Below, one piece after another: positions 30,369 through 39,744 of a DNA stretch of 64,000 nt. Every line of letters begins with the position of its first letter. The stretch's first letter is position 1. The position numbers and the translations under genes are program-made. The notes below the pieces were generated by a model, which was not told where the DNA came from, did not search any database, and saw only the letters and a list, made by a program, of their open reading frames with translations. This stretch comes from an uncultured Lachnoclostridium sp. (lineage in GTDB: Bacteria; Bacillota; Clostridia; Lachnospirales; Lachnospiraceae): contig CAOJBY010000009.1 of NCBI GenBank assembly GCA_948330435.1, positions 1-64,000 of the forward strand, in the 5' to 3' direction.

Positions 30369-31535
30369 TCAATGGTTTAAAATCACATGTATAAAAGCAG
30401 GAAGTTCTTCAATCATCGCCCCCTCTGCTTTTTTCCTCACGGCCATCTCCAACTCTTCCACCGTGTAAACCCGGTATTTCCCAATCCGAAGCAGTTTTGC
30501 CGACGCTTCCAGTATGGATAAATATAAATTCCGGTAATTCCAATCATTCCCAATCTTTAATTCCGCAGCAATCATTGGGAGAATCGCTTCCAGATATCCC
30601 CGCATCCCCACCTCATATTCAAGCTTGTACCTGCTAAGAAGGATTTTCAATGTCACCTGCTCAATCCCAATCAATCGCTTTAAATAATAGCACTCTTCTT
30701 CTTTTTCTTCAATATAATATATTTTTCCTTCCAATCCATAGATCATTCTTAGGGCATCATAGTACCCCATTCTCATATTTCTTCGGCTTTTTGCCCCGTC
30801 AAACTGCAGAATACTGCCAAGGCTGCTCCTGGGTGCTATCTCCAAAACTGTCACTTCCTCCGGAATAGTGATTTTCTTCTCGTGTCCCACCCCAAAGATC
30901 CGAATCAGAATCAGATTCTCATAACCCCGATCCAACAGTGTATTGACTGGAAGCACATTAGTTACTCCACCATCCATATAGGTTTTTCCGTGAAGTTTTT
31001 CATTCTTAAAGACTGGAAGATAAGAACTGGCTAAAAGCATATCCTGCATTTGCCCTTCAGGCACAGCCTTCATATCAACGTCCAGTTCCTTTCGATCTGT
31101 TAAAGAATAAGTACAGGAATAGAATTCCATAGGACTTTTCCGAATACGTTCCTCGTCAATATTCTCTTCGATCAGCTTTCGAAGAGGTGCAATATCCGCT
31201 CCTCCCTCCCCCAGCACCTTAAAGGTATCCTTAAGAGTGCTGCGGAGAAGCTCCGGCTTTAATTTCTCCTTGTCAAAAAGTCTTGACATCTGTCCATCAT
31301 CCACATCCATAACCTTAGAATAAGCAATGGTCTTCCAGAGTCTTTCTGCCTGTTCCAGATCGCCCATGCAAATTAACGCACCATTCAGAGCTCCTACAGA
31401 AGTTCCCGCCACACCACGTATCTGAACCCCCGCTTCCTTAAGTGCTTTCCATGCTCCAATCTGATAAGCACCCTTGGCACCTCCCCCTTCCAGCACCAAT
31501 CCATATTCTTTTGATAAATCAATTACCGGCTCCAC
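30369..31535 (-). CDS. Patatin-like phospholipase
   Basis: The 388-residue protein is a patatin-family Ser/Asp-dyad lipid acyl hydrolase. The oxyanion loop [14 protein letters not shown] is near 17-30, the nucleophile elbow GTSVGAL near 44-50 and the catalytic Asp in YMDGGVTN near 192-198. The C-terminal 130 residues are helical and less conserved. There is no signal peptide. It is followed by argF at 17 bp and preceded by a terminator. Confidence 0.88.
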   Translation of the reverse strand: MEPVIDLSKEYGLVLEGGGAKGAYQIGAWKALKEAGVQIRGVAGTSVGALNGALICMGDLEQAERLWKTIAYSKVMDVDDGQMSRLFDKEKLKPELLRSTLKDTFKVLGEGGADIAPLRKLIEENIDEERIRKSPMEFYSCTYSLTDRKELDVDMKAVPEGQMQDMLLASSYLPVFKNEKLHGKTYMDGGVTNVLPVNTLLDRGYENLILIRIFGVGHEKKITIPEEVTVLEIAPRSSLGSILQFDGAKSRRNMRMGYYDALRMIYGLEGKIYYIEEKEEECYYLKRLIGIEQVTLKILLSRYKLEYEVGMRGYLEAILPMIAAELKIGNDWNYRNLYLSILEASAKLLRIGKYRVYTVEELEMAVRKKAEGAMIEELPAFIHVILNH

Positions 31536-31549
31536 ACTCTGCCTCCTAT

Positions 31550-31588
31550 AAAAAACAAAATCAGGGGGGCACTTTAAGTGTCCCCCTC
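31550..31588 (-). terminator. Terminator of the NfeD-SPFH unit
   Basis: A stem with arms AGGGGGACACTT / AAGTGCCCCCCT on the minus strand (31563-31588) is followed by GATTTTGTTTTT. It lies between the SPFH gene and the patatin gene. Confidence 0.85.
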
Positions 31589-31601
31589 AAGTCTTCTTGT
31601 C

Positions 31602-32531
31602 TTAGCTGTCTTTCGCTACTTCTGTAATGGCCTTTATGGTTCCTGCCAATCCCTGAATATCTGAGGGAATAATAATCTTTGTTGCCTGCCCATCTGCTGC
31701 TTTGGCAAATGCCTCCAAACTCTTAAGCTGCAATACAGAACTGTCTGCCTCTACTTCTTTTAGCATCCGCAGTCCATCTGCATTAGCCTGCTGCACTTTC
31801 AAGATAGCCTGGGCCTGGCCTTCCGCCTCCCGAATGGTTGCCTCTTTCTTCGCCTCTGCCCGAAGGATAGCTGCCTGCTTTTCTGCCTCCGCATCCAAAA
31901 TTGCAGATTCTTTCTGTCCTTCTGCCACGAGAATCGTAGATTTTTTTTCACCTTCTGCACGAAGAATAGCTTCACGGCGTTCACGCTCCGCTTTCATCTG
32001 CTTCTCCATGGCATCTTGAATAGCCGCAGGCGGAATAATGTTCTTAAGTTCCACACGATTTACTTTAATGCCCCACGGGTCTGTAGCAATATCCAGAGAT
32101 GCACGCATCTTGGTATTAATAACCTCACGGGAAGTCAAAGTCTGATCCAACTCCAGTTCACCAATAATATTACGAAGAGTTGTAGCCGTCAGATTCTCAA
32201 TAGCCATAATCGGATTCTCTACACCATATGCAAACAACTTAGGGTCTGTAATCTGGAAAAATACAACCGTATCAATCCGCATGGTAACATTATCTTTTGT
32301 AATTACCGGTTGTGGAGCAAAGTCCACAACCTGTTCCTTTAAGGTAACACGCTTTGCCACCCGATCAATAAAAGGTGCCTTAAAATGAATGCCTACACCC
32401 CAAGTCCCCATATAAGCACCCAGACGTTCAATAATCAATGCCTGTGCCTGGGGTACAATCTTAATACAAGATGCAAGAATCAGTAAAATAAAAATAGCCA
32501 ATATAATAACCAGTGCAATTCCCAATCCCAT
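31602..32531 (-). CDS. SPFH/Band 7 (stomatin-like) membrane protein
   Basis: The 309-residue protein has one N-terminal membrane helix (about 4-24) and an SPFH domain (about 25-190). A long coiled coil rich in Ala, Glu and Lys follows (about 185-250). It resembles QmcA/stomatin proteins that scaffold membrane microdomains. The NfeD-family gene lies 2 bp upstream, the classic SPFH-NfeD pairing. An AAGGAGG site precedes ATG. Confidence 0.9.
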   Translation of the reverse strand: MGLGIALVIILAIFILLILASCIKIVPQAQALIIERLGAYMGTWGVGIHFKAPFIDRVAKRVTLKEQVVDFAPQPVITKDNVTMRIDTVVFFQITDPKLFAYGVENPIMAIENLTATTLRNIIGELELDQTLTSREVINTKMRASLDIATDPWGIKVNRVELKNIIPPAAIQDAMEKQMKAERERREAILRAEGEKKSTILVAEGQKESAILDAEAEKQAAILRAEAKKEATIREAEGQAQAILKVQQANADGLRMLKEVEADSSVLQLKSLEAFAKAADGQATKIIIPSDIQGLAGTIKAITEVAKDS

Positions 32532-32533
32532 AA

Positions 32534-32974
32534 TTAGTCCTCCTTCTTAATGTTAACAATTAGTTTTACTCCCTGTACGGCAACAACCGTAACATGGGTG
32601 TCCTCTTTGATCATAAGGGCATCCTCCTCGGACCGTGCCGTCCAGATCAGTCCATTTACAAAAACCTCGCCTTTTCCTTCCAGATTGCGGATCTCTGATG
32701 TGACTACTGCCGTCTTGCCTATCAGACTATCCACATTCGTTTTCTCTTTCTTCTGATTATTAAAATATCGCACTGCCCAGGGTCGTGTAGCAAACAGCAG
32801 AATCAGGGAAACACCACAAAACACCGCCCATTGAAGCACTGAAGATACCTCTAGCAGAGAAAGACCAAAGGCTATCAATGCACCTCCGGCAAACCAAATA
32901 GTAGTTAGACCCAGTGTGATAATCTCAACAATCAATAATACAATGAAAAGAATCAGCCAATATATGGCATTCAT
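32534..32974 (-). CDS. NfeD-family membrane protein
   Basis: Starting at MNAIYWLILF after a GAGGAGG site gives 146 residues. Three or four hydrophobic segments cover about 3-80. A C-terminal OB-like beta domain (about 90-146, with LIGKTAVVTSEIRNLEGKG) is typical of NfeD proteins. It is a partner gene for the SPFH protein immediately downstream, so both probably act in membrane organisation. Confidence 0.85.
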   Translation of the reverse strand: MNAIYWLILFIVLLIVEIITLGLTTIWFAGGALIAFGLSLLEVSSVLQWAVFCGVSLILLFATRPWAVRYFNNQKKEKTNVDSLIGKTAVVTSEIRNLEGKGEVFVNGLIWTARSEEDALMIKEDTHVTVVAVQGVKLIVNIKKED

Positions 32975-33078
32975 TCCAGTCCATTCCTCCTCTTCCTTAT
33001 TGAGCAATTGTCTTCATTGATTCTATAACTTATCATACTATAATTTTCTCCGAATTACAAGTATTTGATTCATACACA

Positions 33079-33118
33079 AAAAAGCTGCGGAAACTTGACT
33101 TTTCCGCAGCTTTTTTAT
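33079..33118. terminator. Bidirectional terminator after the cell-wall hydrolase gene
   Basis: Arms AAAAAGCTGCGGAAA-like and their complement (33079-33114) form a long perfect stem flanked by A and T runs. It directly follows the stop of the gene at 33119 on the minus strand. Confidence 0.9.
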
Positions 33119-34150
33119 TTAATAAAACACGTGACTTCCAATTATAATACTATTAGGACCTGCATCATATCCGGCCCGCTTAAAGTGCGTATAACTTCCA
33201 ATAGTTGTATAACCATTGATAGCCTCCTGAGCCGCCTGCATACAGCTGGCTTTCGGAGCCGCAAGATATCGGGCAATGCTTCCGTTGCTAACCGGTCCGA
33301 ACTGGCCTGGTGCATAAATCACATCTGCAATGCTGCCCGGATACCGGGGACTTTTTACCCGGTTCATAACTACCGCACCGATAGCTACCTGCCCATCATA
33401 GGGCTGGTTCCCTCCCTCTGCCTGAATAAGTGCAGCCAAAAGGGTTACTTCATTGCCATTGGCCTTGAAAGCATCCAACTGCTGTTTTAGCTTCTCTCGC
33501 TTTTCCTCGGCTTCTTTCTTCTTAATCTCTTCCATGGTCATGGCCTCGCCTAGTTCAAACTCTACACTGACATATTCTGCAGACACATAACCCATCTTCT
33601 CTTCAGCATACTGTACATGGATCCATTCAGCACCTTCAATCTCTTCATCCGGCACCACATCCAGCTTTGCACCCTCTTCCACATTTTTCAGAATCTTCGC
33701 CTCTGTACTGGCCTCAGCCCGAATGCGAAGTCCCGCTGTCAGAGATGTGGCCACCGGCATCACCTCATCCTGTGCCTGCTCATAAGCCTCGATTCCAAAC
33801 AGCAAATAATCATTGTTCACATAACCTTCCAGATTGCCGGACTGAACTTTCGTCCAACCATCCAAACGCTCTACCACGTTACCGCCATCTCCCTTGAACA
33901 TCCGTCCCAGGGCAACAGATTCTGCATCCGGCTCCGAGCGTACCGTTACATAATCCTCCACATTTGCAAGCACTTTATCTTCCCATTCATCTTCAATCTG
34001 TAACTTTTCAAAGTCTTCGCCTGTCAAATCATCCATTACGGAACCGATGCCAGCCGTTGTCTCCACATCCAAATCTTCAAATCCGGATGCCAGAATCCAA
34101 ATCAGAAACAGGCTCAGCAGGATCGGTACCTTTCTGCTGATTCTCTTCAT
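33119..34150 (-). CDS. SH3-domain cell-wall hydrolase (SleB/Hydrolase_2 type)
   Basis: From the ATG of MKRISRKVPI, after a GGGAGG site, the product has 343 residues. It has a signal peptide or N-terminal anchor (about 4-22), two bacterial SH3 domains (about 60-120 and 130-195), a Lys/Glu-rich linker and a C-terminal SleB-type domain. That domain has AALIQAEGGNQPYDGQVAIG with the likely catalytic Glu, and ends in YTHFKRAGYD. It should cleave peptidoglycan outside the membrane. Its own consensus promoter lies upstream. Confidence 0.88.
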   Translation of the reverse strand: MKRISRKVPILLSLFLIWILASGFEDLDVETTAGIGSVMDDLTGEDFEKLQIEDEWEDKVLANVEDYVTVRSEPDAESVALGRMFKGDGGNVVERLDGWTKVQSGNLEGYVNNDYLLFGIEAYEQAQDEVMPVATSLTAGLRIRAEASTEAKILKNVEEGAKLDVVPDEEIEGAEWIHVQYAEEKMGYVSAEYVSVEFELGEAMTMEEIKKKEAEEKREKLKQQLDAFKANGNEVTLLAALIQAEGGNQPYDGQVAIGAVVMNRVKSPRYPGSIADVIYAPGQFGPVSNGSIARYLAAPKASCMQAAQEAINGYTTIGSYTHFKRAGYDAGPNSIIIGSHVFY

Positions 34151-34249
34151 AAAAACCTCCCTGTGTAATATTTGCCACAACTTTGTTCCCTCTGTCCAAG
34201 TTATTTATTACAAATATTATGTTAAATATTACAATTTTGTTACGCAGTA

Positions 34250-34278
34250 ATTGTAGCAGGCTAAATCACACTTGTCAA
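34250..34278 (-). promoter_or_regulatory. Promoter of the cell-wall hydrolase gene
   Basis: On the minus strand TTGACA (34273-34278) and TACAAT (34250-34255) have a 17-bp spacer. The leader (34151-34245) is very AT-rich. Confidence 0.85.
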
Positions 34279-34324
34279 GGGTCTGAATACAAAAGTGGTG
34301 ATTATGAGAACATTTTCGGCAAAA

Positions 34325-34355
34325 AACACAAAAAAAGTGGGGCCAACAGGCCCCA
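34325..34355 (-). terminator. Terminator of the SpoU methyltransferase gene
   Basis: Arms TGGGGCC / GGCCCCA (34338-34355) are followed on the minus strand by seven T. It lies 8 bp past the methyltransferase stop. Confidence 0.9.
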
Positions 34356-34362
34356 ATCTCCA

Positions 34363-35136
34363 TTATCTTCTCTGACGGCAAGCTTCATACAATAGTATGG
34401 CTGATGCTATGGACACATTTAAAGACTCCAGCTTCCCCTCCATAGGAATCCGGATTCGGGTATCCGCACCAGCGGCAAGTTCCAAACTTAAGCCATTGCT
34501 TTCATTTCCCAACAAAAATGCTGTTCCCTTTGTATAATCCCCCTTCTCATAACTCTTACTCTCTTTCAGACAGGCGGCAAATGTATGTATACCTTCCTGT
34601 CTTAACTCTTTCAGAATCCCTTGCAAGTCATCTGCCAGGAAAAAGGGCACCCGGTATATAGACCCCATAGTGGAACGAATGGTTTTGGGATTGTATATAT
34701 CTACGCAATCTGGGCTTAGAATCACGCCATCCACCCCAGCCCCCTCTGCGGTGCGTATCATTGTTCCAAGATTTCCTGGGTCCTGAATGTTTTCCAACAC
34801 TAATAACAGGGGGTTCTCCTTTTGCAGAAGCTCCTTTAAAGAATAATGATATTGCCTTACCAGACAGAGCACTCCCTGAGGGGTTTGGGTGTCACACATG
34901 TTCTTGAATATCGAATCCTCTACCACCTCGCAGGAAATATCCTCCAAAAGCTTTCCCTGTAGCTGCTTTTCTACATAACTCTCTGAAAAATACGCTTTCA
35001 CAATCCGCTCTCTTGGTGCTTCCGAGAACATCTTAACACCTTCTACCACAAAGATGTCCTGAGCGTTTCTATGCTTTCCCTTCTTATTAAATTGAATCAT
35101 CTGCTTTACTTGATGGTTGGCAGTGCTGGTAATCAT
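34363..35136 (-). CDS. TrmH/SpoU-family RNA 2'-O-methyltransferase
   Basis: The 257-residue SPOUT enzyme methylates ribose 2'-OH in rRNA or tRNA with SAM. An N-terminal substrate-binding domain (about 1-90) is followed by the knotted SPOUT core. The core motifs are NIQDPGNLGTMIRTAEGAG (motif 1), LLGNESNGLS (motif 2) and IPMEGKLESLNVSIASAIL (motif 3). The exact target nucleotide cannot be assigned. It follows pfkA by 27 bp and may be co-transcribed with it. Confidence 0.9.
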   Translation of the reverse strand: MITSTANHQVKQMIQFNKKGKHRNAQDIFVVEGVKMFSEAPRERIVKAYFSESYVEKQLQGKLLEDISCEVVEDSIFKNMCDTQTPQGVLCLVRQYHYSLKELLQKENPLLLVLENIQDPGNLGTMIRTAEGAGVDGVILSPDCVDIYNPKTIRSTMGSIYRVPFFLADDLQGILKELRQEGIHTFAACLKESKSYEKGDYTKGTAFLLGNESNGLSLELAAGADTRIRIPMEGKLESLNVSIASAILLYEACRQRR

Positions 35137-35163
35137 ATGTTTTCTTCCTTACAAATTGTAATA

Positions 35164-36141
35164 TTAATGCTTGGAAAGTGCCTGAGCAATCTCATATTGA
35201 TACGGATCAATACCCTTATCCATATCCAGTGCTTCATTGATATCAAAATCCTGGAAACGGCCATGCTGATAACCCACTACCCGGTTTGTCTTCCCTTCAC
35301 AGAGCAGATCCGCTGCCATCGCTCCCATCATAGAAGCATATACCCGGTCTTTGCAAGTGGGATTTCCGCCTCTCTGCATGTGACCCAAAATAGTGGCTCT
35401 GGTCTCGATTCCTGTAGCCGCCTCAATTCGGCGGGCCATACTGGTGGAATGTCCCACGCCCTCTGCATTTACAATAATATGGTGCTTCTTTCCACGCTTC
35501 CGGTTGGCAATAATATTATTGATGATCTCCTGCTCATCATAGTTATAATTTTCCGGAAGAAGAATATCCTCGGCTCCATTGGCAATGCCGCACCAGAGTG
35601 CAATGTATCCGGCATTTCTTCCCATAACCTCTATAATACTGCATCGTTCATGGGAGGTAGAAGTATCCCGCACCTTGTCAATGGCTTCCATAGCCGTATT
35701 TACCGCCGTGTCAAAGCCAATGGTATACTCTGTACAGGAAATATCCAGATCAATGGTTCCCGGTACGCCTACGGTGTTAACGCCAAGGTTCGCCAATGCC
35801 TGTGCCCCCTTGAAAGAACCGTCTCCACCAATGACCACAATTCCGTCAATCCCATGGTTCCGGCAGATCTCGGCACCTCTCTCCTGTCCCTCTTTTGTCA
35901 TAAACTCTTTGCAGCGGGCCGTAAAGAGAATCGTACCTCCCCGTTCAATGGTGTTGGATACATCATTGGCTGTCATATCTATTATTTCTTCATTTAGCAG
36001 GCCTGAATAGCCCTTTCGAATTCCCTTAACCTTTTTTCCGTTAGCAAGGGCTTTTCTGACAACGGCACGAATGGCTGCATTCATTCCCGGTGCATCGCCG
36101 CCGCTGGTTAATACTCCAATGGTGTTGATCTCTTTTGTCAT
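35164..36141 (-). CDS. pfkA: ATP-dependent 6-phosphofructokinase
   Basis: PfkA phosphorylates fructose 6-phosphate in glycolysis. From ATG of MTKEINTIGV, after GGAGG, it has 325 residues. The motifs are TSGGDAPGMNAAIR, GGDGSFKGA and TSHERCSIIEVMGRNAGY. The catalytic loop reads GTIDLDI instead of the more familiar GTIDNDI; the catalytic Asp is kept. The leader carries a dispersed palindrome (36201-36232). Confidence 0.95.
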   Translation of the reverse strand: MTKEINTIGVLTSGGDAPGMNAAIRAVVRKALANGKKVKGIRKGYSGLLNEEIIDMTANDVSNTIERGGTILFTARCKEFMTKEGQERGAEICRNHGIDGIVVIGGDGSFKGAQALANLGVNTVGVPGTIDLDISCTEYTIGFDTAVNTAMEAIDKVRDTSTSHERCSIIEVMGRNAGYIALWCGIANGAEDILLPENYNYDEQEIINNIIANRKRGKKHHIIVNAEGVGHSTSMARRIEAATGIETRATILGHMQRGGNPTCKDRVYASMMGAMAADLLCEGKTNRVVGYQHGRFQDFDINEALDMDKGIDPYQYEIAQALSKH

Positions 36142-36200
36142 GATTTCCTCCTTTTGACGCACTTGCTCTGTTATCTGCCTTGTGGCTAATCTTTAAATGT

Positions 36201-36232
36201 TTGTAACTACAAAAGGTACTGAACAGTTACAA
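36201..36232. repeat. Palindromic intergenic repeat, copy 2
   Basis: Arms TTGTAACT (36201-36208) and AGTTACAA (36225-36232) enclose a loop containing GGTACTGAAC. The 16-nt word GGTACTGAACAGTTAC at 36215-36230 occurs in the opposite orientation in copy 1 at 4456-4484. It lies in the 75-bp gap between dnaE and pfkA. Confidence 0.65.
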
Positions 36233-36237
36233 ATATT

Positions 36238-39200
36238 TTAATGCATTCTTCCCAGCTTTTCAATACGTTTCTCCACAACTTTCACATTCTCTTCGCCAAA
36301 ACGCTCCCGAAGCTTTATGAGCAGTGCCCCCTCCGCCTGAACATTCCGCCCTGCTCCCAACCGCTTTGTCCTTTTCTCCGCAGCTGCATAAAGCACAACG
36401 GGATCATTGCCGTCGCTGTCATGAAGCAGCTCCAAAAGCTCCGGTTCCTCCGCTATACAAGACGCCTGATCGGAAAACTGAATCCACAGCTCCCGTTTTC
36501 CCTCGTCAAAAGAAAAAATCCGGTCACAGATAAGCTTGCTTGCTTTCTCCTCTTCCACACTTACATGGCCGCCCACAAATACCTTGGCCTCCTCTGTAAG
36601 CATACCCGAATTGCGTTCATAGATGTTGGGAAATACGATCACCTCTACGGTTCCAACCAGATCCTCTATCTGCAGAAATGCCATAACCCGGTTATTTTTG
36701 GTATACTTAATGGTTTTTCCGGTAATCATTCCTCCAATCACCACGATCTCCCCATCCCTTACCCGGGTCTTATTCGTCTCCTCATCCAGCTGAAAATCCG
36801 TAGTAACCGCTGTAATATTCTTTTTCCATCTCTCCTCATATTCTTCCAGAGGATGACCGCTGATGTAAACCCCCAGAACCTCCTTTTCAAAGGCCAGCAA
36901 AAGTTCCTTTTTGTATTCCTCTACCTTTGGAAGCTGAATCTTGAAATTCTGCTTTTCCTCCTCATCCACAAAATCAAAAAGACTCATCTGTCCGGTCATC
37001 ACCGTCTTGCGGCTCTGGGCCACACTGTCCATGATTCCTCCGTAAGCCATCATATACTGCTGCCGATTGCCCCCCAGGCTGTCCATGGCACCTGCCTTAA
37101 TCAGATTCTCTATAGTCTTTTTGTTGACTTCCTTTCCTGACATTCGTTCAATAAAGTCTGTCAGGCTTTTAAACGGCCCGCCAAGCTTCCGTTCTGCCAC
37201 AATGCTTTCCACCACCGGGCGGCCAATACTTTTAATTGCAGACAGGCCGTAACGGATGGACTTTCCCGATATGGAAAATGCCGACTCTCCCTCATTGATA
37301 TCCGGCGGCAATATGGCAATATTCATCTGGCGGCAGCTTAAGATATATTCCGATACCTTACCCGGATTATCAATCACGGAAGTCATCAATGCCGCCATAA
37401 ACTCTACCGGATAATAATACTTAAGATAAGCCGTCTGATAGGCAACCACCGCATAAACCACCGCATGGGATTTGTTGAAAGCATATTTTGCAAAATCCGT
37501 CATTTCATCAAAAATCTTATGGGCCGTCTTTTCGGAGATCCCATTGCTGATGCAGCCGGGCACTCCCTCCTCCGGATTGCCATAGACAAAGTTCTGCCGT
37601 TCTTTTTCCATAACGGCCGCCTTTTTCTTGGACATGGCACGACGAACCAGATCACTCCTCCCCAGGGTGTAGCCTGCCAGCCGCTGAACAATCTGCATAA
37701 CCTGCTCCTGATAGACGATACAGCCATAGGTGGGCTCCAGAATCTCCTCGAGCTGCGGGCAATCATAGGAGATAGTCTCCGGATGATCCTTGCCCCGGAT
37801 ATATTGGGGAATAAAATCCATGGGTCCAGGACGATACAGGGCGATCCCGGCAATCACATCCTCAAGATTCTGTGGCCGCAGATTCTTCATAAAGTTCTTC
37901 ATGCCGGCACTCTCCAGCTGGAACACGCCGTCTGTCTTTCCGGTTCCTATGGAGGCAAATACCTCCTTATCATCATAATCGATTCGATCCATATCCAGAT
38001 AATTCCCCGTACTCTTTTCCGACAGCTTTGCCGCATCCTGTATCACGGTCAGAGTCCGAAGCCCCAGGAAATCCATCTTCAGAAGTCCAAGCTCTTCCAG
38101 AGTAGTCATAGTAAACTGGGTGGTGAGGGAACCGTCTGTAGCCCGGGAAAGGGGCACATATTCATCTACGGCTTTCTGGCAGATGACAACGCCTGCCGCA
38201 TGCATGGAGGTATGGCGGGGCAGGCCCTCCAGACGCATGGACATATCCACCAGTTCATGTACCTGCGGATCTTTCTCATAGCTGTCCCGAAATTCCGGAT
38301 TCATCTTAAGTGCATCCTTAAGGGTGATGGTTCTTCCCTGCTCCGTAGGAATCATTTTGGCAATGGAATCCACAAAGGCATAGGGCAGATCCATAACACG
38401 GCCCACATCCCGCAGCACGCCCCGGGCTGCCATGGTTCCAAAGGTGACGATCTGGGCCACCCGATCCTTGCCGTATTTCCTCACCACATAGTCGATAACC
38501 TCCTGCCGGCGTTCAAAGCAAAAATCAATATCAATATCCGGCATGGATACACGCTCCGGATTCAGAAAACGCTCAAAGAGAAGCTGATAACGCATGGGAT
38601 CGATATTGGTAATATGCATCACGTAGGATACGATACTTCCCGCTGCAGAACCTCGCCCCGGCCCTACGGCGATTCCATTGTCACGGGCATATTTGATAAA
38701 ATCCCATACAATCAGGAAATAATCCACATATCCCATATTTTTGATAACGCCCAGCTCATATTCCAGACGCTTCTTTCTGGTTCCGTCATCCTCCGGATAG
38801 CGTTCCTTTAAGCCCTCAAAGCAGATCTGATTCAGGTATTCCCAGGAGGTAAGACCCTCGGGAACATCAAACCTTGGCAGCTTTGTGACGCCGAATTCAA
38901 TCTCCACATTGCAACGCTCGGCTATCTTCCCTGTATTCTCCAACGCTTCCTTTGCATAGGGAAATAAAGTCTCCATCTCTTCCGGAGACTTTACATAGTA
39001 TTGACCGCCCTCATATCGCATTCTGTCCTCGTCCTGCAGCTTTTTGGCCGTCTGGATACAGAGAAGTATGTCATGGGGCTTCACATCTTCCGCATAGGTG
39101 TAATGGATGTCATTGGTTGCTGCCAGAGGGATATTAAGCTCCCTGCTCATTCTAAGGAGTGCCTGATTTACTGTTTTCTGCTCCGCAATGCCATGATCCT

Positions 39201-39726
39201 GAAGCTCAAGAAAATAATTTCCCTTTCCAAATACGCCCTCATATTTCAGTGCCGTTTTTTTCGCTTCATCGTAAAGGCCCTTTACAATATAACGCTGGAC
39301 CTCTCCCGCCAGGCAGGCACTTAAGGCTATGATCCCCTCATGATATTGCTGCAGGACTTCCATATCCACTCGGGGGCGGTAGTAAAAGCCCTCTACATAG
39401 CCCTTGGAGACAATTTTTATTAAATTCGCATAGCCCTCGTTATTTTCCGCCAGCAGCACCAAATGATAATAACGATCATCTCCTCCCGTAAGTTCTTTGT
39501 CAAATCGGGAATTCGGTGCCACATAGACCTCACATCCCAGGATCGGCTTCACTCCCTCTGCTCTTGCCGCCCGATAGAAATCTATCACGCCGAACATGGC
39601 ACCGTGATCCGTGATGGCTGCTGCGTCCATTCCTAACTCTTTTACTCGTGCTACGTATTCTTTTATCTTATTGGAACCATCCAAAAGGCTGTATTCCGTA
39701 TGGGTATGCAAATGCACAAATGACAT
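36238..39726 (-). CDS. dnaE: DNA polymerase III subunit alpha (DnaE)
   Basis: DnaE is a C-family replicative polymerase. In Firmicutes it usually works next to PolC in primer extension and repair. The 1162-residue protein has an N-terminal PHP domain (HLHTHTEYSLLDG). The palm has GPGRGSAAGS and the catalytic triad motif MPDIDIDFCFERR. Helix-hairpin-helix and OB domains follow (about 780-1080). Length is normal. It follows coaBC by 18 bp. Confidence 0.97.
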   Translation of the reverse strand: MSFVHLHTHTEYSLLDGSNKIKEYVARVKELGMDAAAITDHGAMFGVIDFYRAARAEGVKPILGCEVYVAPNSRFDKELTGGDDRYYHLVLLAENNEGYANLIKIVSKGYVEGFYYRPRVDMEVLQQYHEGIIALSACLAGEVQRYIVKGLYDEAKKTALKYEGVFGKGNYFLELQDHGIAEQKTVNQALLRMSRELNIPLAATNDIHYTYAEDVKPHDILLCIQTAKKLQDEDRMRYEGGQYYVKSPEEMETLFPYAKEALENTGKIAERCNVEIEFGVTKLPRFDVPEGLTSWEYLNQICFEGLKERYPEDDGTRKKRLEYELGVIKNMGYVDYFLIVWDFIKYARDNGIAVGPGRGSAAGSIVSYVMHITNIDPMRYQLLFERFLNPERVSMPDIDIDFCFERRQEVIDYVVRKYGKDRVAQIVTFGTMAARGVLRDVGRVMDLPYAFVDSIAKMIPTEQGRTITLKDALKMNPEFRDSYEKDPQVHELVDMSMRLEGLPRHTSMHAAGVVICQKAVDEYVPLSRATDGSLTTQFTMTTLEELGLLKMDFLGLRTLTVIQDAAKLSEKSTGNYLDMDRIDYDDKEVFASIGTGKTDGVFQLESAGMKNFMKNLRPQNLEDVIAGIALYRPGPMDFIPQYIRGKDHPETISYDCPQLEEILEPTYGCIVYQEQVMQIVQRLAGYTLGRSDLVRRAMSKKKAAVMEKERQNFVYGNPEEGVPGCISNGISEKTAHKIFDEMTDFAKYAFNKSHAVVYAVVAYQTAYLKYYYPVEFMAALMTSVIDNPGKVSEYILSCRQMNIAILPPDINEGESAFSISGKSIRYGLSAIKSIGRPVVESIVAERKLGGPFKSLTDFIERMSGKEVNKKTIENLIKAGAMDSLGGNRQQYMMAYGGIMDSVAQSRKTVMTGQMSLFDFVDEEEKQNFKIQLPKVEEYKKELLLAFEKEVLGVYISGHPLEEYEERWKKNITAVTTDFQLDEETNKTRVRDGEIVVIGGMITGKTIKYTKNNRVMAFLQIEDLVGTVEVIVFPNIYERNSGMLTEEAKVFVGGHVSVEEEKASKLICDRIFSFDEGKRELWIQFSDQASCIAEEPELLELLHDSDGNDPVVLYAAAEKRTKRLGAGRNVQAEGALLIKLRERFGEENVKVVEKRIEKLGRMH

Positions 39727-39744
39727 GCCGTTTCCTCCGTGATT

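Noticed and set aside
35164..36141. PfkA active-site change GTIDLDI taken as loss of function
   Set aside because: The catalytic Asp and all surrounding motifs are intact, and the change appears tolerated in related clostridial enzymes as far as I recall.
37465..38811. Plus-strand open frame of about 450 codons opposite dnaE
   Set aside because: It is a shadow of dnaE codon bias, His/Ile/Leu-rich, without homology or ribosome-binding site.
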